Shown in pieces: positions 50,195-61,192 of a DNA stretch of 64,000 nt. The notes under the pieces are model-generated. The model saw only the letters and a list, made by a program, of their open reading frames with translations, did no database searches and was not told where the DNA came from. Position 1 is the stretch's first letter. Each line of letters opens with the position of its first letter. Source of the DNA: Ceriagrion tenellum (lineage: Eukaryota > Arthropoda > Insecta > Odonata > Coenagrionidae). Position numbers and translations under genes: made by a program. The DNA is taken from contig OY720634.1 in assembly GCA_963169105.1 (NCBI GenBank), positions 152,279,584 through 152,343,583 of the forward strand, written 5' to 3'.

Positions 50195-51657
50195 AACTTT
50201 TCGTGACAAATCAGTAGAACCACGGAAGGAATTTGTCCTTTCTAAGAATCTTTGTTTCAATTGTTTTGGACAACACGTTTTGAGAAATTGCATATCGAAG
50301 AAGAGGTGTCAGATTGGTCATAAAAAGCTTCATACTTTATTGCATGAGCCTTCAACTAATTCTGAATCTACGAGAAACTGTGTAAAGAATCAATCAACAA
50401 GCTCATTTCCTGTTTTTACTGAAGAATCTATCGTACCTAAACTAACTAATGCTATCAATAGCAGGCCTGAGACAGTACTTCTTTCCACTGCGTGGGTAAA
50501 AGTGCAAGGGCCTCATGGAAATGTTGTGTTAGCTCGAGCGTTACTTGATCAATGCGCTCAGTCTAGTTTCATCACAGAATCACTTTGTCAAAGACTTAGA
50601 CTTGGTAAAAAATCAGCTTCGGTGGTTGTCAGTGGACTTGGTAACAGACTTCATATGAAATGCAAAGGCTCTGTTAGTGTTATAATCAAGCCAAGATTCA
50701 TGTCTACTTTTAGCTGTCACACTGAAGCTCTGGTGGTACCCAAGGTAACGTTGTACAAGCCAAGTCTTCAAACCAGGGATAACTGGCCTCATCTGAAGGA
50801 GTTGGAGCTGGCTGACCCCGAATACTTCCGGGCTGGACAGATCGATTTACTCCTTGGAGCAGCGGTACACGCCCGAGTCGTGGAAGGTAGAGTCATCAAA
50901 GGGGAAGCAAACCATCCGATTGCCATGGCCACAGCCCTAGGTTGGATCTTATCTGGTGAGACAAATGCCGTCCTACCCCACACTACATCCGTATTTACAA
51001 TTCAGCAGGATGATATTGAGATGCCACTAGATTCTCTTCTTCAGCGCTTTTGGCTGCAAGAAGATATGCCTACAAAAGACTCTTTACTTACCCCTGATGA
51101 GAAAATGTGTGAAGAACATTTTGAGTCCAGACATTCCAGAACGTCAGAAGGTCGTTATGTTGTTCGACTTCCAGTAAATCAAGAAAGATTACTAAATCTA
51201 GGAAATCCATATCATCCAGCCATTAAGATGTTATTTAGTATTGAAATTAAATTCAAAAGGGATGCAAAATTTCAAAAGGTTTATTGTGAATTTATGCAGG
51301 AATACCTGGATTTGGGACACATGCAGCCAATTAATGAAATTGATGTGGATTTAGATAAATATGTCTTTCTTCCACACCATGGAGTTTTTAAAGAAAGTAG
51401 CACAACTACTAGGCTACGTACAGTGTTCAATGGTTCCTTTAAGACCAATGAAGGATGGTCACTAAATGATTGCCTTTATGTAGGCCCAAATCTTCTTCCA
51501 GAAGTTGCGTCATTGGTCACATCATGGCGTAAATACAGACATGCCTTCACAGCTGACATTAAAATGATGTATAGGCAAATTATAGTTCATGAAGCAGATA
51601 AACATTTGCAAGCAATTGTGTGGAGATTTGACCCATTACATAAAATACAAATATTTC
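50025..51657 (+). pseudogene. BEL/Pao zinc knuckles, protease, first half of reverse transcriptase (copy 2)
   Basis: The predicted product is identical over its length to the corresponding part of copy 1 (34,144-35,776), including both CX2CX3HX4C knuckles, the altered protease motif LLDQCAQ and the reverse-transcriptase motif A region. It is interrupted at 51,658 by the same fold-back insertion. At DNA level almost no changes are visible (one silent change near 50,879). Confidence 0.88.
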
Positions 51658-51847
51658 GGGTGAAATCTTCTCGGGTTTTCCACCGGGTCAGGTCGTTGTG
51701 GGCCGACGTTTCGATAGCTACCACCGCCATCGTCCTCAGGGCATGGCGGTGGTAGCTATCGAAACGTCGGCCCACAACAACCTGACCCGGTGGAAAACCC
51801 GAGAAGATTTCACCAGCATAATACGCCGGGAAAGAACTAAATCATAT
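51658..51847. mobile_element. Fold-back element inserted in BEL reverse transcriptase (copy 2)
   Basis: Same 190-bp insertion at the same codon with the same 12-bp direct repeats (51,646-51,657 and 51,848-51,859). The identical position shows that it was already there before the BEL segment was duplicated. Confidence 0.88.
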
Positions 51848-51859
51848 TACAAATATTTC

Positions 51860-53133
51860 TTTTATCTACTCTAACTTATGGGTTGAAATGCAGTCCATTC
51901 ATTGCTATTAGAGTACTTAAGCAATTGGCAAAAGACGAAGCCATACATTTCCCATTAGGCTCTATTGTGCTAGACAAGGAGACATATATGGATGATGTGT
52001 TATCTGGTGGTCATGAGATTCACACCGCATTAGCAAAGTAAGAAGAAGTTATTAATTTGTGCACGGTGGGCGGTTTTTCTCTACGCAAATGGCATTCGAA
52101 TAGTTCTACTCTACTTCAGTGGTTACCACAAGAGTTATTAGCCAGTGAACCGCAGTCACTCTTTGAGAATGATTCAATTTTTGCTGTTTTGGGACTTAAT
52201 TGGCAACCCAGTGAAGACTGTTTTAATTTCAATGTTAAAATTGATCAACAAGTAGAGCAATGGACTAAACGATTAGTGTTATCCAAGGTAGCTAAACTAT
52301 TTGATCCATTGGGTTGGATTGCGCCAGTAATAATTACTGCAAAAATCTTTCTTCAAAAACTTTGGCTCCTTAAGATAGGTTGGGATGAACCTTTGCCTCA
52401 TACGGAATCTGATCAATGGGAAACTTTCTACAGCGATTTACCTCGAATCATGAACATCAAAGTTCCTAGATGGTTGGGTTATAGTGCAACAATGAATGTT
52501 ATTCAATTACATGGATTTGCTGATGCCTCTAAATTAGCGTATGGTGCAGTCTTGTATCTTCGCACAAGTGATAAATCTTCAGAAACATCATTTCGAGTGA
52601 GAATTATTCAAGCTAAAACAAGAGTAGCTCCCTTGAAAACTATGAGCATTCCTCGTTTGGAGTTATCAGCTGTTCATTTACTTGCTAAGTTAACTAATCA
52701 CCACACACAAAGATTTGAATCTGAATTATTAAAAATTCACCTGTGGACTGACTCTCAAGATGTTTTATATTGGTTAAAAGAACATCCTTCAAGATGGCCA
52801 ACTTTTATCGCTAATAGGTGTTCTGATATTCATACCCTGGTGCCAACTGCCGAGTGGCATCACATAGGAACCAAAAATAATCCAGCTGATTTAGCATCTC
52901 GTGGTTGCTTAGCATCTACACTGAATAATCAGGACTTATGGTGGTCAGGACCGGACTGGCTCTCTAAGTGTCACCAACTTTGGCCAAAAACAGTTATTAA
53001 TGGAAGGACTAACGAAAAGTTCATAATTCCCATTGTTCTATCAACTAATTCTGCAACAGTTAAAGCTAGTGACTTTATTCTTTTCCACAAGTACTCTAAT
53101 CTCAAAACTCTAGTGCATGTGATGCTTATGTGA
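51860..53133 (+). pseudogene. BEL/Pao reverse transcriptase palm and RNase H (copy 2)
   Basis: YMDD box at 51,985-51,996 and the shared stop at 52,039. RNase H then stays open from 52,057 to 53,133, further than in copy 1, because the codon at 52,864-52,866 is ATA and not part of a stop. HGFADAS, RLELSA, WTDSQDVLYWL and NPADLASRG are all visible, so the four acidic RNase H positions appear to be present. The frame ends overlapping the integrase frame by four bases, which marks a frame change. Confidence 0.88.
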
Positions 53134-54098
53134 TACGTTTTTTACAAGTTAAAAACCTAGTTCTTCCAATTTTCAGTGCATCGTGGTTTAATGTTGAAGT
53201 TCTGAATGCTGGTGTAATTTTGAATCCAGATGAAGTTATCAGAGCTCGTTTATTATTGGTGTACATAGCACAACGGCAATCATTTCCTAAAGAAATTTCG
53301 ATCTTAGAGAAAAATGGAATTATTCCTAAGAACAGTGTGCTTATCAAGCTAACGCCCTTTATTGATCAAAAGTTATTAAAAGTGGGAGGAAGATTAAAGC
53401 ATTCATTACTTTCTGAGGATGAGAAACATCCGTTGATCATACCCAGTGATCATCCATTCACACGCTTAATCATCGAAGACTGCCATAGGCGTACACTGCA
53501 TGGTGGCGTACAGTTAACGCTGGCAACGCTACGCACACAGTACTGGGTATTAAAGGATCGGCAGAGAGTCAAAGCGATAATCCATAAATGTGTTGTGTGC
53601 CAACGTTACAGAACAAGTACTTCATATCAAACCATGGGAAATTTGCCACAATACAGAACAATGCCTAACAGACCTTTCTCAAAATCAGGTGTTGATTATG
53701 CTGGACCTATTAGCATTAAGACATCACCAGGAAGATGTCAAAGTTCATACAAAGGTTTCATTTGTATTTTTGTATGTCTAAGCACTCGTGCTGTGCATTT
53801 GGAAGTAGTTTCTAATTACACTTCTGAAGCATTTATTGCAGCTTTCCGACGATTTGTTGGGAGACGAGGTCATTGCACCTTGTTATTAAGTGACAAGGGA
53901 ACTAATTTTGTGGGTGCGGACAAGGAATTAAAAAGACTGTTCCAGAGATCCTCCGCCTTCACACGCACCCTCGCTGAGGCCTTGGCATCTAATGGAACGG
54001 AGTGGCGTTATAATCCACCGACAGCACCACATTTAGGTGGGATCTGGGAAGCGGCAGTCAAGTCAACAAAGCATCATCTCAGACGGGTTATCGGGTAA
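53130..54098 (+). pseudogene. BEL/Pao integrase (copy 2)
   Basis: Same layout as in copy 1: zinc-binding CHRRTLHGG and CVVCQRYR, then D, D and E in VDYAGPI, LLLSDKGTNFVG and GIWEAAVKS. It differs from copy 1 at a few residues (K for N before SGVDYAG, Y for F and L for F before GGIWE), and here copy 2 looks closer to the family pattern. It ends in the same TAA. Confidence 0.9.
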
Positions 54099-54140
54099 AC
54101 TAAGTTGACCTTCGAGGAACTTTAAACTCTACTGTGTCAA

Positions 54141-54500
54141 GTGGAAGCTTGTTTGAATTCCCGCCCGCTTGTTCCCTTATCAGGTGATGCTAATGATATT
54201 CAAGCGTTGACTCCTGCTCATTTTTTAATTCAATCTCCATCTTATCTAATTCCAGAACCATCATTAACCGAGGAAAAAATTCCTACTTTAAAGAGATGGC
54301 AATTGGTACAGCAAATGCTTCAGCATTATTGGCGACGCTGGTCGAAGGAGTACCTGCAATCTCTACAGCAACGACAGAAATGGGCAGCATCAACCAGAAA
54401 CATTAAGGCTGGGGATCTTGTGATTGCCCGCAATGACAATACTCCACCAGCGCGTTGGCAACAAGCAAGAGTGATAAAAGTTCACCCTGGTGACGATGGA
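54141..54500 (+). pseudogene. BEL/Pao C-terminal DUF5641-type domain, 3' truncated (copy 2)
   Basis: Starts like copy 1 (LNSRPLVPLS) and breaks off after HPGDDG. The open frame then continues for 26 codons into array sequence, producing a meaningless chimeric tail. Confidence 0.85.
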
Positions 54501-57157
54501 TTTTCAAATATTTGTAAACCCTTACCATTACCCCTAAATTTTTTATTTTTTAAATTTGACAAATCCAAGACGAATTAGAGACGGAAACCCTTGTTTCGAA
54601 AAGTTCACCGTTTCCGATGAACGTTTACTATTTGTGAATATTTCAATATAAAACGCGGAATGGTGAATTAAAGAACACAGATTTTTTTATTTAATTATTT
54701 CTTAAAATATTTCCTAGATGAAAACTTTTGCACAGAAAATTTTCTTGTGTCCGTGATCCTACATTTTGAAAACGCATACAACGAATACTGAGACACAGTT
54801 CTATGATTTATCGATATCTTGAAAATATTTCCAAAAATACGTTATCGCTAATTCTAATATTTTTTGTGGGAAATCACCTAAAAAACGTGAAACAATTCAC
54901 TACTGTTCGCAGATATTATGATTTCTTGTAAATATCTCCAGGGTAAGGATTTTACTAATTTCAGTTTCTTGTGTGAGAGAAAATACCAAGAGTGTTCTGT
55001 GAAATTATAATGAAACCTTTCTGTCATTTTAAAATTTTAAGGCTAAAAAATATTTCCGTAATCAAGTTTTCGCTTATTTGATTTTTTGATTGCGTTGAAC
55101 CCTACTCATAGACAGGAAAAACTGTGAGGATTTCATTTCTCTACGATGATATTTTAGGAAAATAACGACAACATCAACAATTATCTCATATTTTTCTTCC
55201 TATTGTGAAAATGACAAAAATCGTGAAACGACAAATATTTCACCTCTGATCCTTAAGATATGGATTTCTAGAAAATATTTCAAACATTTACATTTTAGCT
55301 ACAATTTTTGTGAAACTGAAATAAAGACAACTCCTCCTCCTGGATTTGTACTTAATAATAAACACAATATCGTCAATATTACTCTCTGATCCTTCATTTT
55401 CTTGATTTCTAGAAAATATATCCGGGATTAAAATTTCGCTCATTCCCATCACTCTTTTCTGTGAATCTACCTTTTTTTTAAACGCCAAACTGTGAAACTA
55501 CGTTTCTTTACTTGATTTTTATAAGAAACCCTAAAAGCAAAGCAAAACGTGAACATTTCCACTCAGTTCTTAATACATAGATTTCCTGAAAAAATATTAA
55601 AAAGTCAAAATTTCGCCCATTCCAAATTCTCATTTTCCGAATATACCGAAAATGAAACGCGGTATCGTTTACATATTAACTCAGTTTCATGATTTCTTCT
55701 TTGATGTACCTAAATACATACCCATTCCAGACAAAGAGTTTATACATCCAAATGTCTGATTCGAGCACATCAACCAAAAAATGAAATGCAAAACAATGAA
55801 CATTTCAACTCCTATCCTAGATTTCTCATTTCTTCTTAGTAAGTCCAAGTTCTAAATTAAGCTCAGTTCCAAGGTTGCTTATTTCAATACTTGCTACTGC
55901 TCTGCTCTTTGATTATTTCTTGCTTAAAATCTTTCCAGGATCCGGATGTCACATATTTTAATTTACCAGCATCGAAAGTAACAAAATTACCAGTATTGTA
56001 AGAGATCTAGTGCCATGAGATGAGCGACACAAACGAGACTTCCACTTGACACTGCGCTTGATTTCAGTTTTGCATTGTCATATCGCAATAATATACTGAT
56101 ATTTTTAGTTGAAATACATGTAGCATTATCAGCAAGAAGCAACCCACGTGAATGCAATCAATTCCTCAATATTCAAAGGAGCTTATCCAATACAACATCC
56201 TAATGGAGATGGGTGAACAATAAATAACTTCCTTAGCAACCACCATCGGTATGTGCAAACACGGGAAATGAGAAAGTGAGAATATAAAATGACTGAATTT
56301 TTACCATTAACATTACGCGAACACCGAAAGCTTTTTGAACTGAAATCACAGAATTAATTTCTTTAATACTAACATGGATAGCAGATTGTTGCCAAAACGA
56401 AAGTGGTGCACGAAAAATGTATTCTTAAGCACATGTGATTATCCCTTGGTGTAAGATAATGGTTGAATGCTTGCGGAAATACCAAATTCAACTCTTCAGA
56501 ATGTCCTTAGGAATTAAAATCGTACGTTTAGGGTTAACTTCGCTCTTATTTAATTATTTAATATTCATATGCGTAATCCGTAGAGTGAAAGAAAAGCCCT
56601 AATTTTCACTCGTTCCCCCACGGAGGAGCCGAGGCCGTTGCTCTAGATAGCCGGTGCGAGAGAGAGCCGTAAGGCCGGAGGCGACGCCCTCGTAAACGCT
56701 AACGAAGCTTAGGTTCCAGTGTGGTTAACCCGCCTCCTCCAACTTTTTCGTTCATTTCATTTCACAATTCAAAATCATTGATAGTGCATTGCATTTTTCT
56801 AAAAAATAATTCACTAGTTTTCTTAGATTGTTACAATACACTCTCAGAAACGGAGTCGGCGGTTCGATCCCAGGTGACGGCTTCTAGTAGGGATAAATTT
56901 TTCACATCATTTAACCCATTGAAAACTACTTGCGAAAGAGTGTGAGAGGTAATTAGTTGGAAAAAATTTGTTATGCTCTCCTTTTAACCGTAGTACCATG
57001 TGACAAATGGGATACTCAGATTTTGAACGCTGAAAAATAATCGATGGTAACTAGATGCCTTATGACCTCGGTTGAGCTTCTTCGGTGTGTTTTTTTACCA
57101 CTATTCGCCCTAGTCCTTATGTTTTATTTCTTACCACATCACTCCGTGGTTTCATCA

Positions 57158-57340
57158 TTACCATCCGGTGGTGCTACAGCCTGGGGTGCGCCTTGGCCTG
57201 TCAAATCGCCAATTGGCTTCAAAATCATCGCCATCGTCACCAAATGGATTGACAAGGGATTCTGTTACTTCTGGCCAACTTGTGTGTGGAAGAAAAACTA
57301 CAGTAAAGAAAACATGAGACCTTATGACCATAAAACTTGA
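57158..57340 (+). pseudogene. Unrecognised coding scrap carried in each array unit (open copy, unit 8)
   Basis: In the conserved part of each unit one frame reads like real protein: GGATAWGAPWPV, then a GFKIIAIVTKWIDKGF-like segment, then YFWPT, with codon choice that looks less random than its surroundings. In unit 8 it stays open to a stop at 57,340. In unit 4 (27,270-27,398) it is also open. In units 1, 2, 3, 5 and 6 a TAG replaces the tryptophan codon of the TKWID block. I do not recognise the family and assign no function. It may be an exon, or a piece of a transposon gene, captured before the unit was amplified. Confidence 0.45.
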
Positions 57341-57616
57341 GAAAAGAAATGAGACGTTGGGATCTAAGATCATATCAGGCAAATTAAAAACTGGTACACT
57401 CATGCAGAGCATCGAAAAAAATGACTAATGGTATACAACTTATACCAAACATTTTTTATGCTCATTTTTAGCTCAATATATTGATATCTTTTTTGTTTGA
57501 AATAAATAAATAAGCCGAATCAGTGAAGTTTTTTACTACCTTCTTTGACTAGTTGATTGTTTAAAAATATTTACACAACTAATTTCCATCATTACGTTTA
57601 TTTTGTGATTTTAAAA

Positions 57617-57957
57617 TGTTTGGCGACACCAAACTACTTAGCCGATCCAACGGATACTGGGAACGACTGACGAAGGAAGCCATAGAGATTCGGATGGAAA
57701 AGAAAAACTTTAACCTGGACAGGAGCTACGCGCTAAGCGATGCTTAGAAACCAGCTCTTCGTAGAAGTAAGGCGGAGAGAAAGAAGATCAGCGCTAGCCA
57801 GTCACAGCCAAACTGACCATTTTGGCGCAAAAAACCGACAGGCATATAAGGAGGCTCAATTTTCGACACTGACATGCCCTGAGGACGATGGCGGTGATGG
57901 CTTTCGAAACGTCGGCCCACAACGACCTGATGTGGTGGAAAACCCTAGAAGACTTAA
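57617..57957 (+). pseudogene. Penelope-like element, 3' end
   Basis: 57,617-57,747 reads as the C-terminal end of a Penelope-like polyprotein, the region after the GIY-YIG endonuclease: GDTKLLSR, GYWERLTKEAIEIR, NFNLDRSYALSDA, then a stop. The 3' untranslated part follows and contains CTGAGGA (57,879-57,885), a 20-base spacer able to form part of a stem, and GAAACGTCGG (57,906 onward). This arrangement resembles a hammerhead ribozyme core, which is known to occur in Penelope-like elements. The copy is strongly 5'-truncated and lies inside decayed array repeats. The 118-codon open frame over the 3' part is not a gene. Confidence 0.75.
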
Positions 57958-58399
57958 TCAAAATTTCAACTCTGTTGTTTTAATTTTGGATTTCTGGAAA
58001 ATATTTGAAAGATTGAGACCTCTCATTTCTAACGTATTGCGAAAAGTGTTTCAACAGTTTTCCTTGATTTTCTCATTTTTTGTTAATGCAGAGTAATTAT
58101 ATCTTATTTTGAATTCATTTTTTAATTTTGATAATCTAAAAAATGAAATAATAATAAATATTCGCTCATTAAATATTTTCTGAGTGAATTTATCATTAAA
58201 TAAATATTAAACGGTAAACATTTAAACAGTGCCCCTTTATTTTTTTTGAAACCATTTCCAAGTTCACGATCTTACTTTTTTCAAATACTTTTTTGAGGAA
58301 AACTACCTAAAACTCGCAATACGGTGAGAACTTAATTTTTCATTTCTTAAAATATTTCCAATATTTTCATATCGCCTATTCCAATTTCTTCTCTTCTTT

Positions 58400-58870
58400 C
58401 TTCGATGGCGGTGAAGCCAAAAATAGGGCCTCGGTCTCTCAATTTTGGTCTCCTCCATTCCTCTCTATTTCATATCTGCCACTCTTCTCCAAATTGTCAC
58501 CCTAAGCAGTTCTTGTGCATCCTTACTGAGGTTTTTATACCACCGAGCTCTGGGTTTTCCCACCGGTTTCATCCCTCCCATCTGTCCAGTGAACACTCCC
58601 TTAGCTGCCCTCTCATCCGGCATCCACAGGACCTGCCCAGCCCATTGGAATCTCATTAGTTAGCAATATGTTGAATGCTGGCTTCTTTATATAGGCTATA
58701 TATTTCTTCGTCATGGCAGGTTCTCCATGCTCCTTCTATATTCACAGGCCCGTATATTCTCCGTAGTACTGTCCTCTCAAATCTATCCAAAAACTCCTAC
58801 AACAACTCCCTGACAGCTATTGTCCAAGATTCACAGACGTAAGATAGAAGTGCACGGTTGAGTGTTTTAT
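58400..58870 (-). pseudogene. RTE-like LINE, post-RT tail
   Basis: On the minus strand: a SYVCESWTI block near 58,840, then RFERTVLRRIYGPV, RFQWAGQVLWMPDERAA (residues 2-18 of the open part at 58,465-58,656), GKPRARW and a final REEWRR block. These are the usual landmarks of the segment after the reverse-transcriptase domain. Two or more frame changes are present and nothing upstream of the tail remains. It is a different family or subfamily from the copies at 1.1 and 5.4-7.9 kb. Confidence 0.78.
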
Positions 58871-59165
58871 TTTACCAAATTTTGGTTTTCCTGTGCATAG
58901 TTAAAGATGTAATTATAGGAAGTATGGAGAATAAAGTGCGATTATTTGCGTCGCTTCGTTTTTTTTATTTATAATGTGTCATCATTCATCAAGGAGACAT
59001 TGGAGTCCAAATACGTAAAATTGCTTATTTTTTCCAGCTTATAGTTTCCAATTGTCAATTTTCGATTTCAAGTTTTTTTTAATTTATTTAAAATTATATG
59101 CAACATTGACTGGGACCAAACGGTGAACATTCCATCTACGGTTCTTGAATTTTCCATTTAAATAT

Positions 59166-59559
59166 GGGAAAAGGAAAAGGACAGAAATGGTAAGTCAGGG
59201 TGATAAAAGCAAAAGAATAGCATTCACGACAACACTGGGGGGGAAACTGGAAGCTATAGACAGGAAACTGTATTCCATGAAAAACTGAAATGATATAAAG
59301 AACAGAATAACAAGAATTCTGGATAAAGAGAGTAAAGAAGAGAAAGACAAGTCGGATCGGTCACATATTACGGTGAGAATACTCAGAGAAAACCATGATA
59401 TAAGGAAAGATTAACGGAAAGAGAGGAAAAGGAAGGGAGTGATTCGCTGTAATGACAGATATGATGAGGAGAGGGCAATGAAGATCCTCGCTCATGACAG
59501 AAATTCCTGGGCAGTGACAGAAATTGTACAGTGTTCTCGTAATTGTTGACTGAATTTTC
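59166..59559. other. Purine-rich stretch, no gene recognised
   Basis: Plus strand unusually rich in A and G (GGAAAAGG, GAGAGGAAAAGGAAGG). It could be a decayed 5' part of the LINE that follows, since charged, lysine-rich segments are common there, but no motif was read. Confidence 0.35.
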
Positions 59560-60330
59560 CGACGAAAACCATTTATTACGAGCTTCCAGCAGTAAGCTTT
59601 ACTCGTGTAACTGTACTGAGCTAATTGAGATACACAACTATTCAGCCAGAGGAATTTACAGAGCTACTCATCCAGAACCTTAACTCCTGATTTATCGTGG
59701 GGATTACACATACAGAACATATGTGGCGCAGCATTAAAGAACCTAGGTTTTGTTAATCGTATAATAGGTATTTCCTCGGATGAAAAAGTCAAAGAGAGAC
59801 GCTACTTCGCTCTGGTTAGGCCACACTTCGAATACACCGCAAGTATTTGGGACCCATGACAAATAGATTCAACCAAAATAATTAATAAAATTTAAAGGAA
59901 AGAAAAAAAAAGCTTCGTTAAAAACTGCTTCGAGCGCACATATAGTGCCTCACAACTTTAGGAGAGATTAAGGTGGGAGCCTCTTGATACTCGGAGGCTA
60001 CACGCCAGGCTTAGGTTGCTTGATAAATTCAGAACTGATATTTTTCAGAGCGACACAGAGAATATTATCATGACTCCTCATTACATCTCTAGGTCAGACA
60101 GATGCGATAAAATGAGAGATCTAAGCTGCCGAATAGGCAGTTACAAAAACTCGTTCTTTCTGCAAAAAATAAAAATTGAGCTCCACTATAATACACTCCT
60201 ATAATACATGTCACCATTTCATCTCCAAAAAACTTTCACCTTTACACGGCTGGTGACCTAACACCCCCTGCCACACGCCCATGCGCCGGCTCGTGGGGTA
60301 TCATGTAGAAGTAGATCTAAAAGTCTGTCC
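59560..60330 (+). pseudogene. CR1/Jockey-like LINE, 3' part of reverse-transcriptase ORF and 3' UTR
   Basis: From about 59,695 the frame reads LSWGLHIQNICGAALKNLGF, VRPHFEYTASIWDP, then after a stop RLHARLRLLDKFRT and DTENIIMTPHYISRSDRCDK. This is the thumb and C-terminal region of a Jockey/CR1-type reverse transcriptase. The frame ends near 60,204. A 3' untranslated sequence follows, including a CACCCCCTGCCACACGCCCATG-type motif shared with the fragment at 2,262-2,670. At least two stops interrupt the frame. Confidence 0.78.
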
Positions 60331-61192
60331 AAGCCTAGAAGAGCTCAGCACTATCATTTGTCATATTGCATCACTGACCGATGTATGAGAATATCACAAA
60401 AGGAGGTACAATAAATAAGTGAATAAGACCTGTAAAGTTTAATTTAGTATAGGTATATAAATTATTAATGAGGAAAAGGTTTGTAGATACAAAGTAATAA
60501 ACTCAAGTTGATTTGATATCTAAGCCCACTTGTTGCTGACCAGTTTTTAGCGCAGTACTCGCTACCTCTTGTGTGCTGATAAATTCAAGGCAGGAACTTG
60601 TGGACATTGGTCTAAAGGCCTGAAAATGTTTTCAAGAAAATAATCAGTTTCAGGTACAAATCACTCACAAATATTCATAGATTTATTTAAAACCCATAAA
60701 TTCAGGAGAGCAGTAGACACCCCAGGTGAAAATGAGCTGTTTGCAGAAGTGTTTAGGAACTATGCATGAACTGTGCGCAAGCTTCATAAATTTCCTAGTC
60801 CGTTCAGAAAACGTGCAGGAGCTGTACTCAGAGCTTCATCTGGCAAAGCATAAACGATTTATCAACGGAAATTAAACCGATGATTTCGAGCACATTTTCT
60901 GCAAGGTTCGAATGAGCACTTCATGAGTAGCTGCTGAACAGAAAATTTAAAGTACACTTCTGTAATGTATGAGGTTCACAAATAAATCGGTTGGTGGATC
61001 CGCCGTCCTACCTCTCCTCCTTGCTATCGACTTACTCTGTTGACGCTGCCGACACTCAGTCATGCTTCAAAATTCCGACAGCACGGATCCCTTACCGATG
61101 GTTGTCTCCATCATGTAAATATCTCATTAGAAGTAATTTCAGTGATATCAGTCTTCGTTAAACTGACGTGTCTACTTGGCGACATGCCAAGT
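60331..61192. other. No gene recognised; right part may be an LTR
   Basis: 60,331-60,960 shows nothing I can identify. From about 60,961 (TGTAATGTATGAGG) the sequence could be the 5' LTR of the gypsy-type relic that follows, because a primer-binding-site-like TGGCGACCAGGAT begins at 61,193, but no second LTR is available to define the borders. Confidence 0.3.

Larger units (their letters stand above)
48343..54500 (+). mobile_element. BEL/Pao LTR retrotransposon, copy 2 (5' LTR kept, 3' truncated)
   Basis: Begins with a clean 5' LTR preceded by ACCTA and runs through leader, gag, pol and integrase. It breaks off inside the DUF5641-type domain at about 54,498-54,500, where a shared GGA joins it to array sequence. 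The 3' LTR is missing. The stretch 49,568-54,500 matches 33,687-38,619 of copy 1 with no length difference and only some 15-20 substitutions by eye. Confidence 0.92.
46242..57480. repeat. Array unit 8, split by a BEL/Pao fragment
   Basis: Sub-repeats 46,242-48,342, BEL copy 2 (48,343-54,500), then sub-repeats and a full conserved part up to about 57,480. Just before the BEL copy the sub-repeat phase jumps backwards across a 20-bp filler (48,285-48,304). The conserved part of this last unit is the one that keeps its coding scrap open. Confidence 0.87.
9290..59165. repeat. Macrosatellite array, units of about 4.58 kb
   Basis: The same sequence recurs head to tail across about 50 kb. A fixed landmark in the conserved part (GTGGTTAACCCG and what follows) lies at 11,915, 16,498, 21,077, 26,816, 31,409, 41,615 and 56,721. 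Where nothing has inserted, the spacing is 4,583, 4,579 and 4,593 bp. Each unit is about 2.9 kb of diverged sub-repeats of about 105-120 bp followed by about 1.7 kb of non-repetitive sequence. Neighbouring units differ at only a few per cent of positions by eye. The short open frames recurring in every unit (74, 80, 61 or 91 codons and so on) are chance frames copied with the unit. The right edge decays between 57,480 and 59,165, where a Penelope-like fragment and a LINE tail interrupt it. Confidence 0.95.
57481..59165. repeat. Decayed right edge of the array
   Basis: Sub-repeat-like sequence at 57,481-57,616, 57,960-58,400 and about 58,980-59,165, interrupted by a Penelope-like 3' end and an RTE-like LINE tail. 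Diagnostic pieces such as GGTGAACATT, AAAACTACCTAAAACTCG and GAAAATATTTG are still readable, but divergence is much higher than inside the array. Confidence 0.65.

Noticed and set aside
57740..58096. 118-codon frame across the Penelope-like 3' end
   Set aside because: It begins after the true stop of the Penelope-like ORF and translates an untranslated structured region and satellite DNA.
9290..59165. CRISPR-like or bacterial repeat structure
   Set aside because: Repeats are kilobases long, sub-repeats are contiguous without spacers, and all coding relics are from eukaryotic transposons.
9290..59165. CENP-B-box-like sites in the satellite
   Set aside because: TTCG-containing stretches such as TTTCGAAAAGTTCACCG were compared with the box pattern by eye, but the conserved CGGG part does not fit. 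A systematic scan was not possible.
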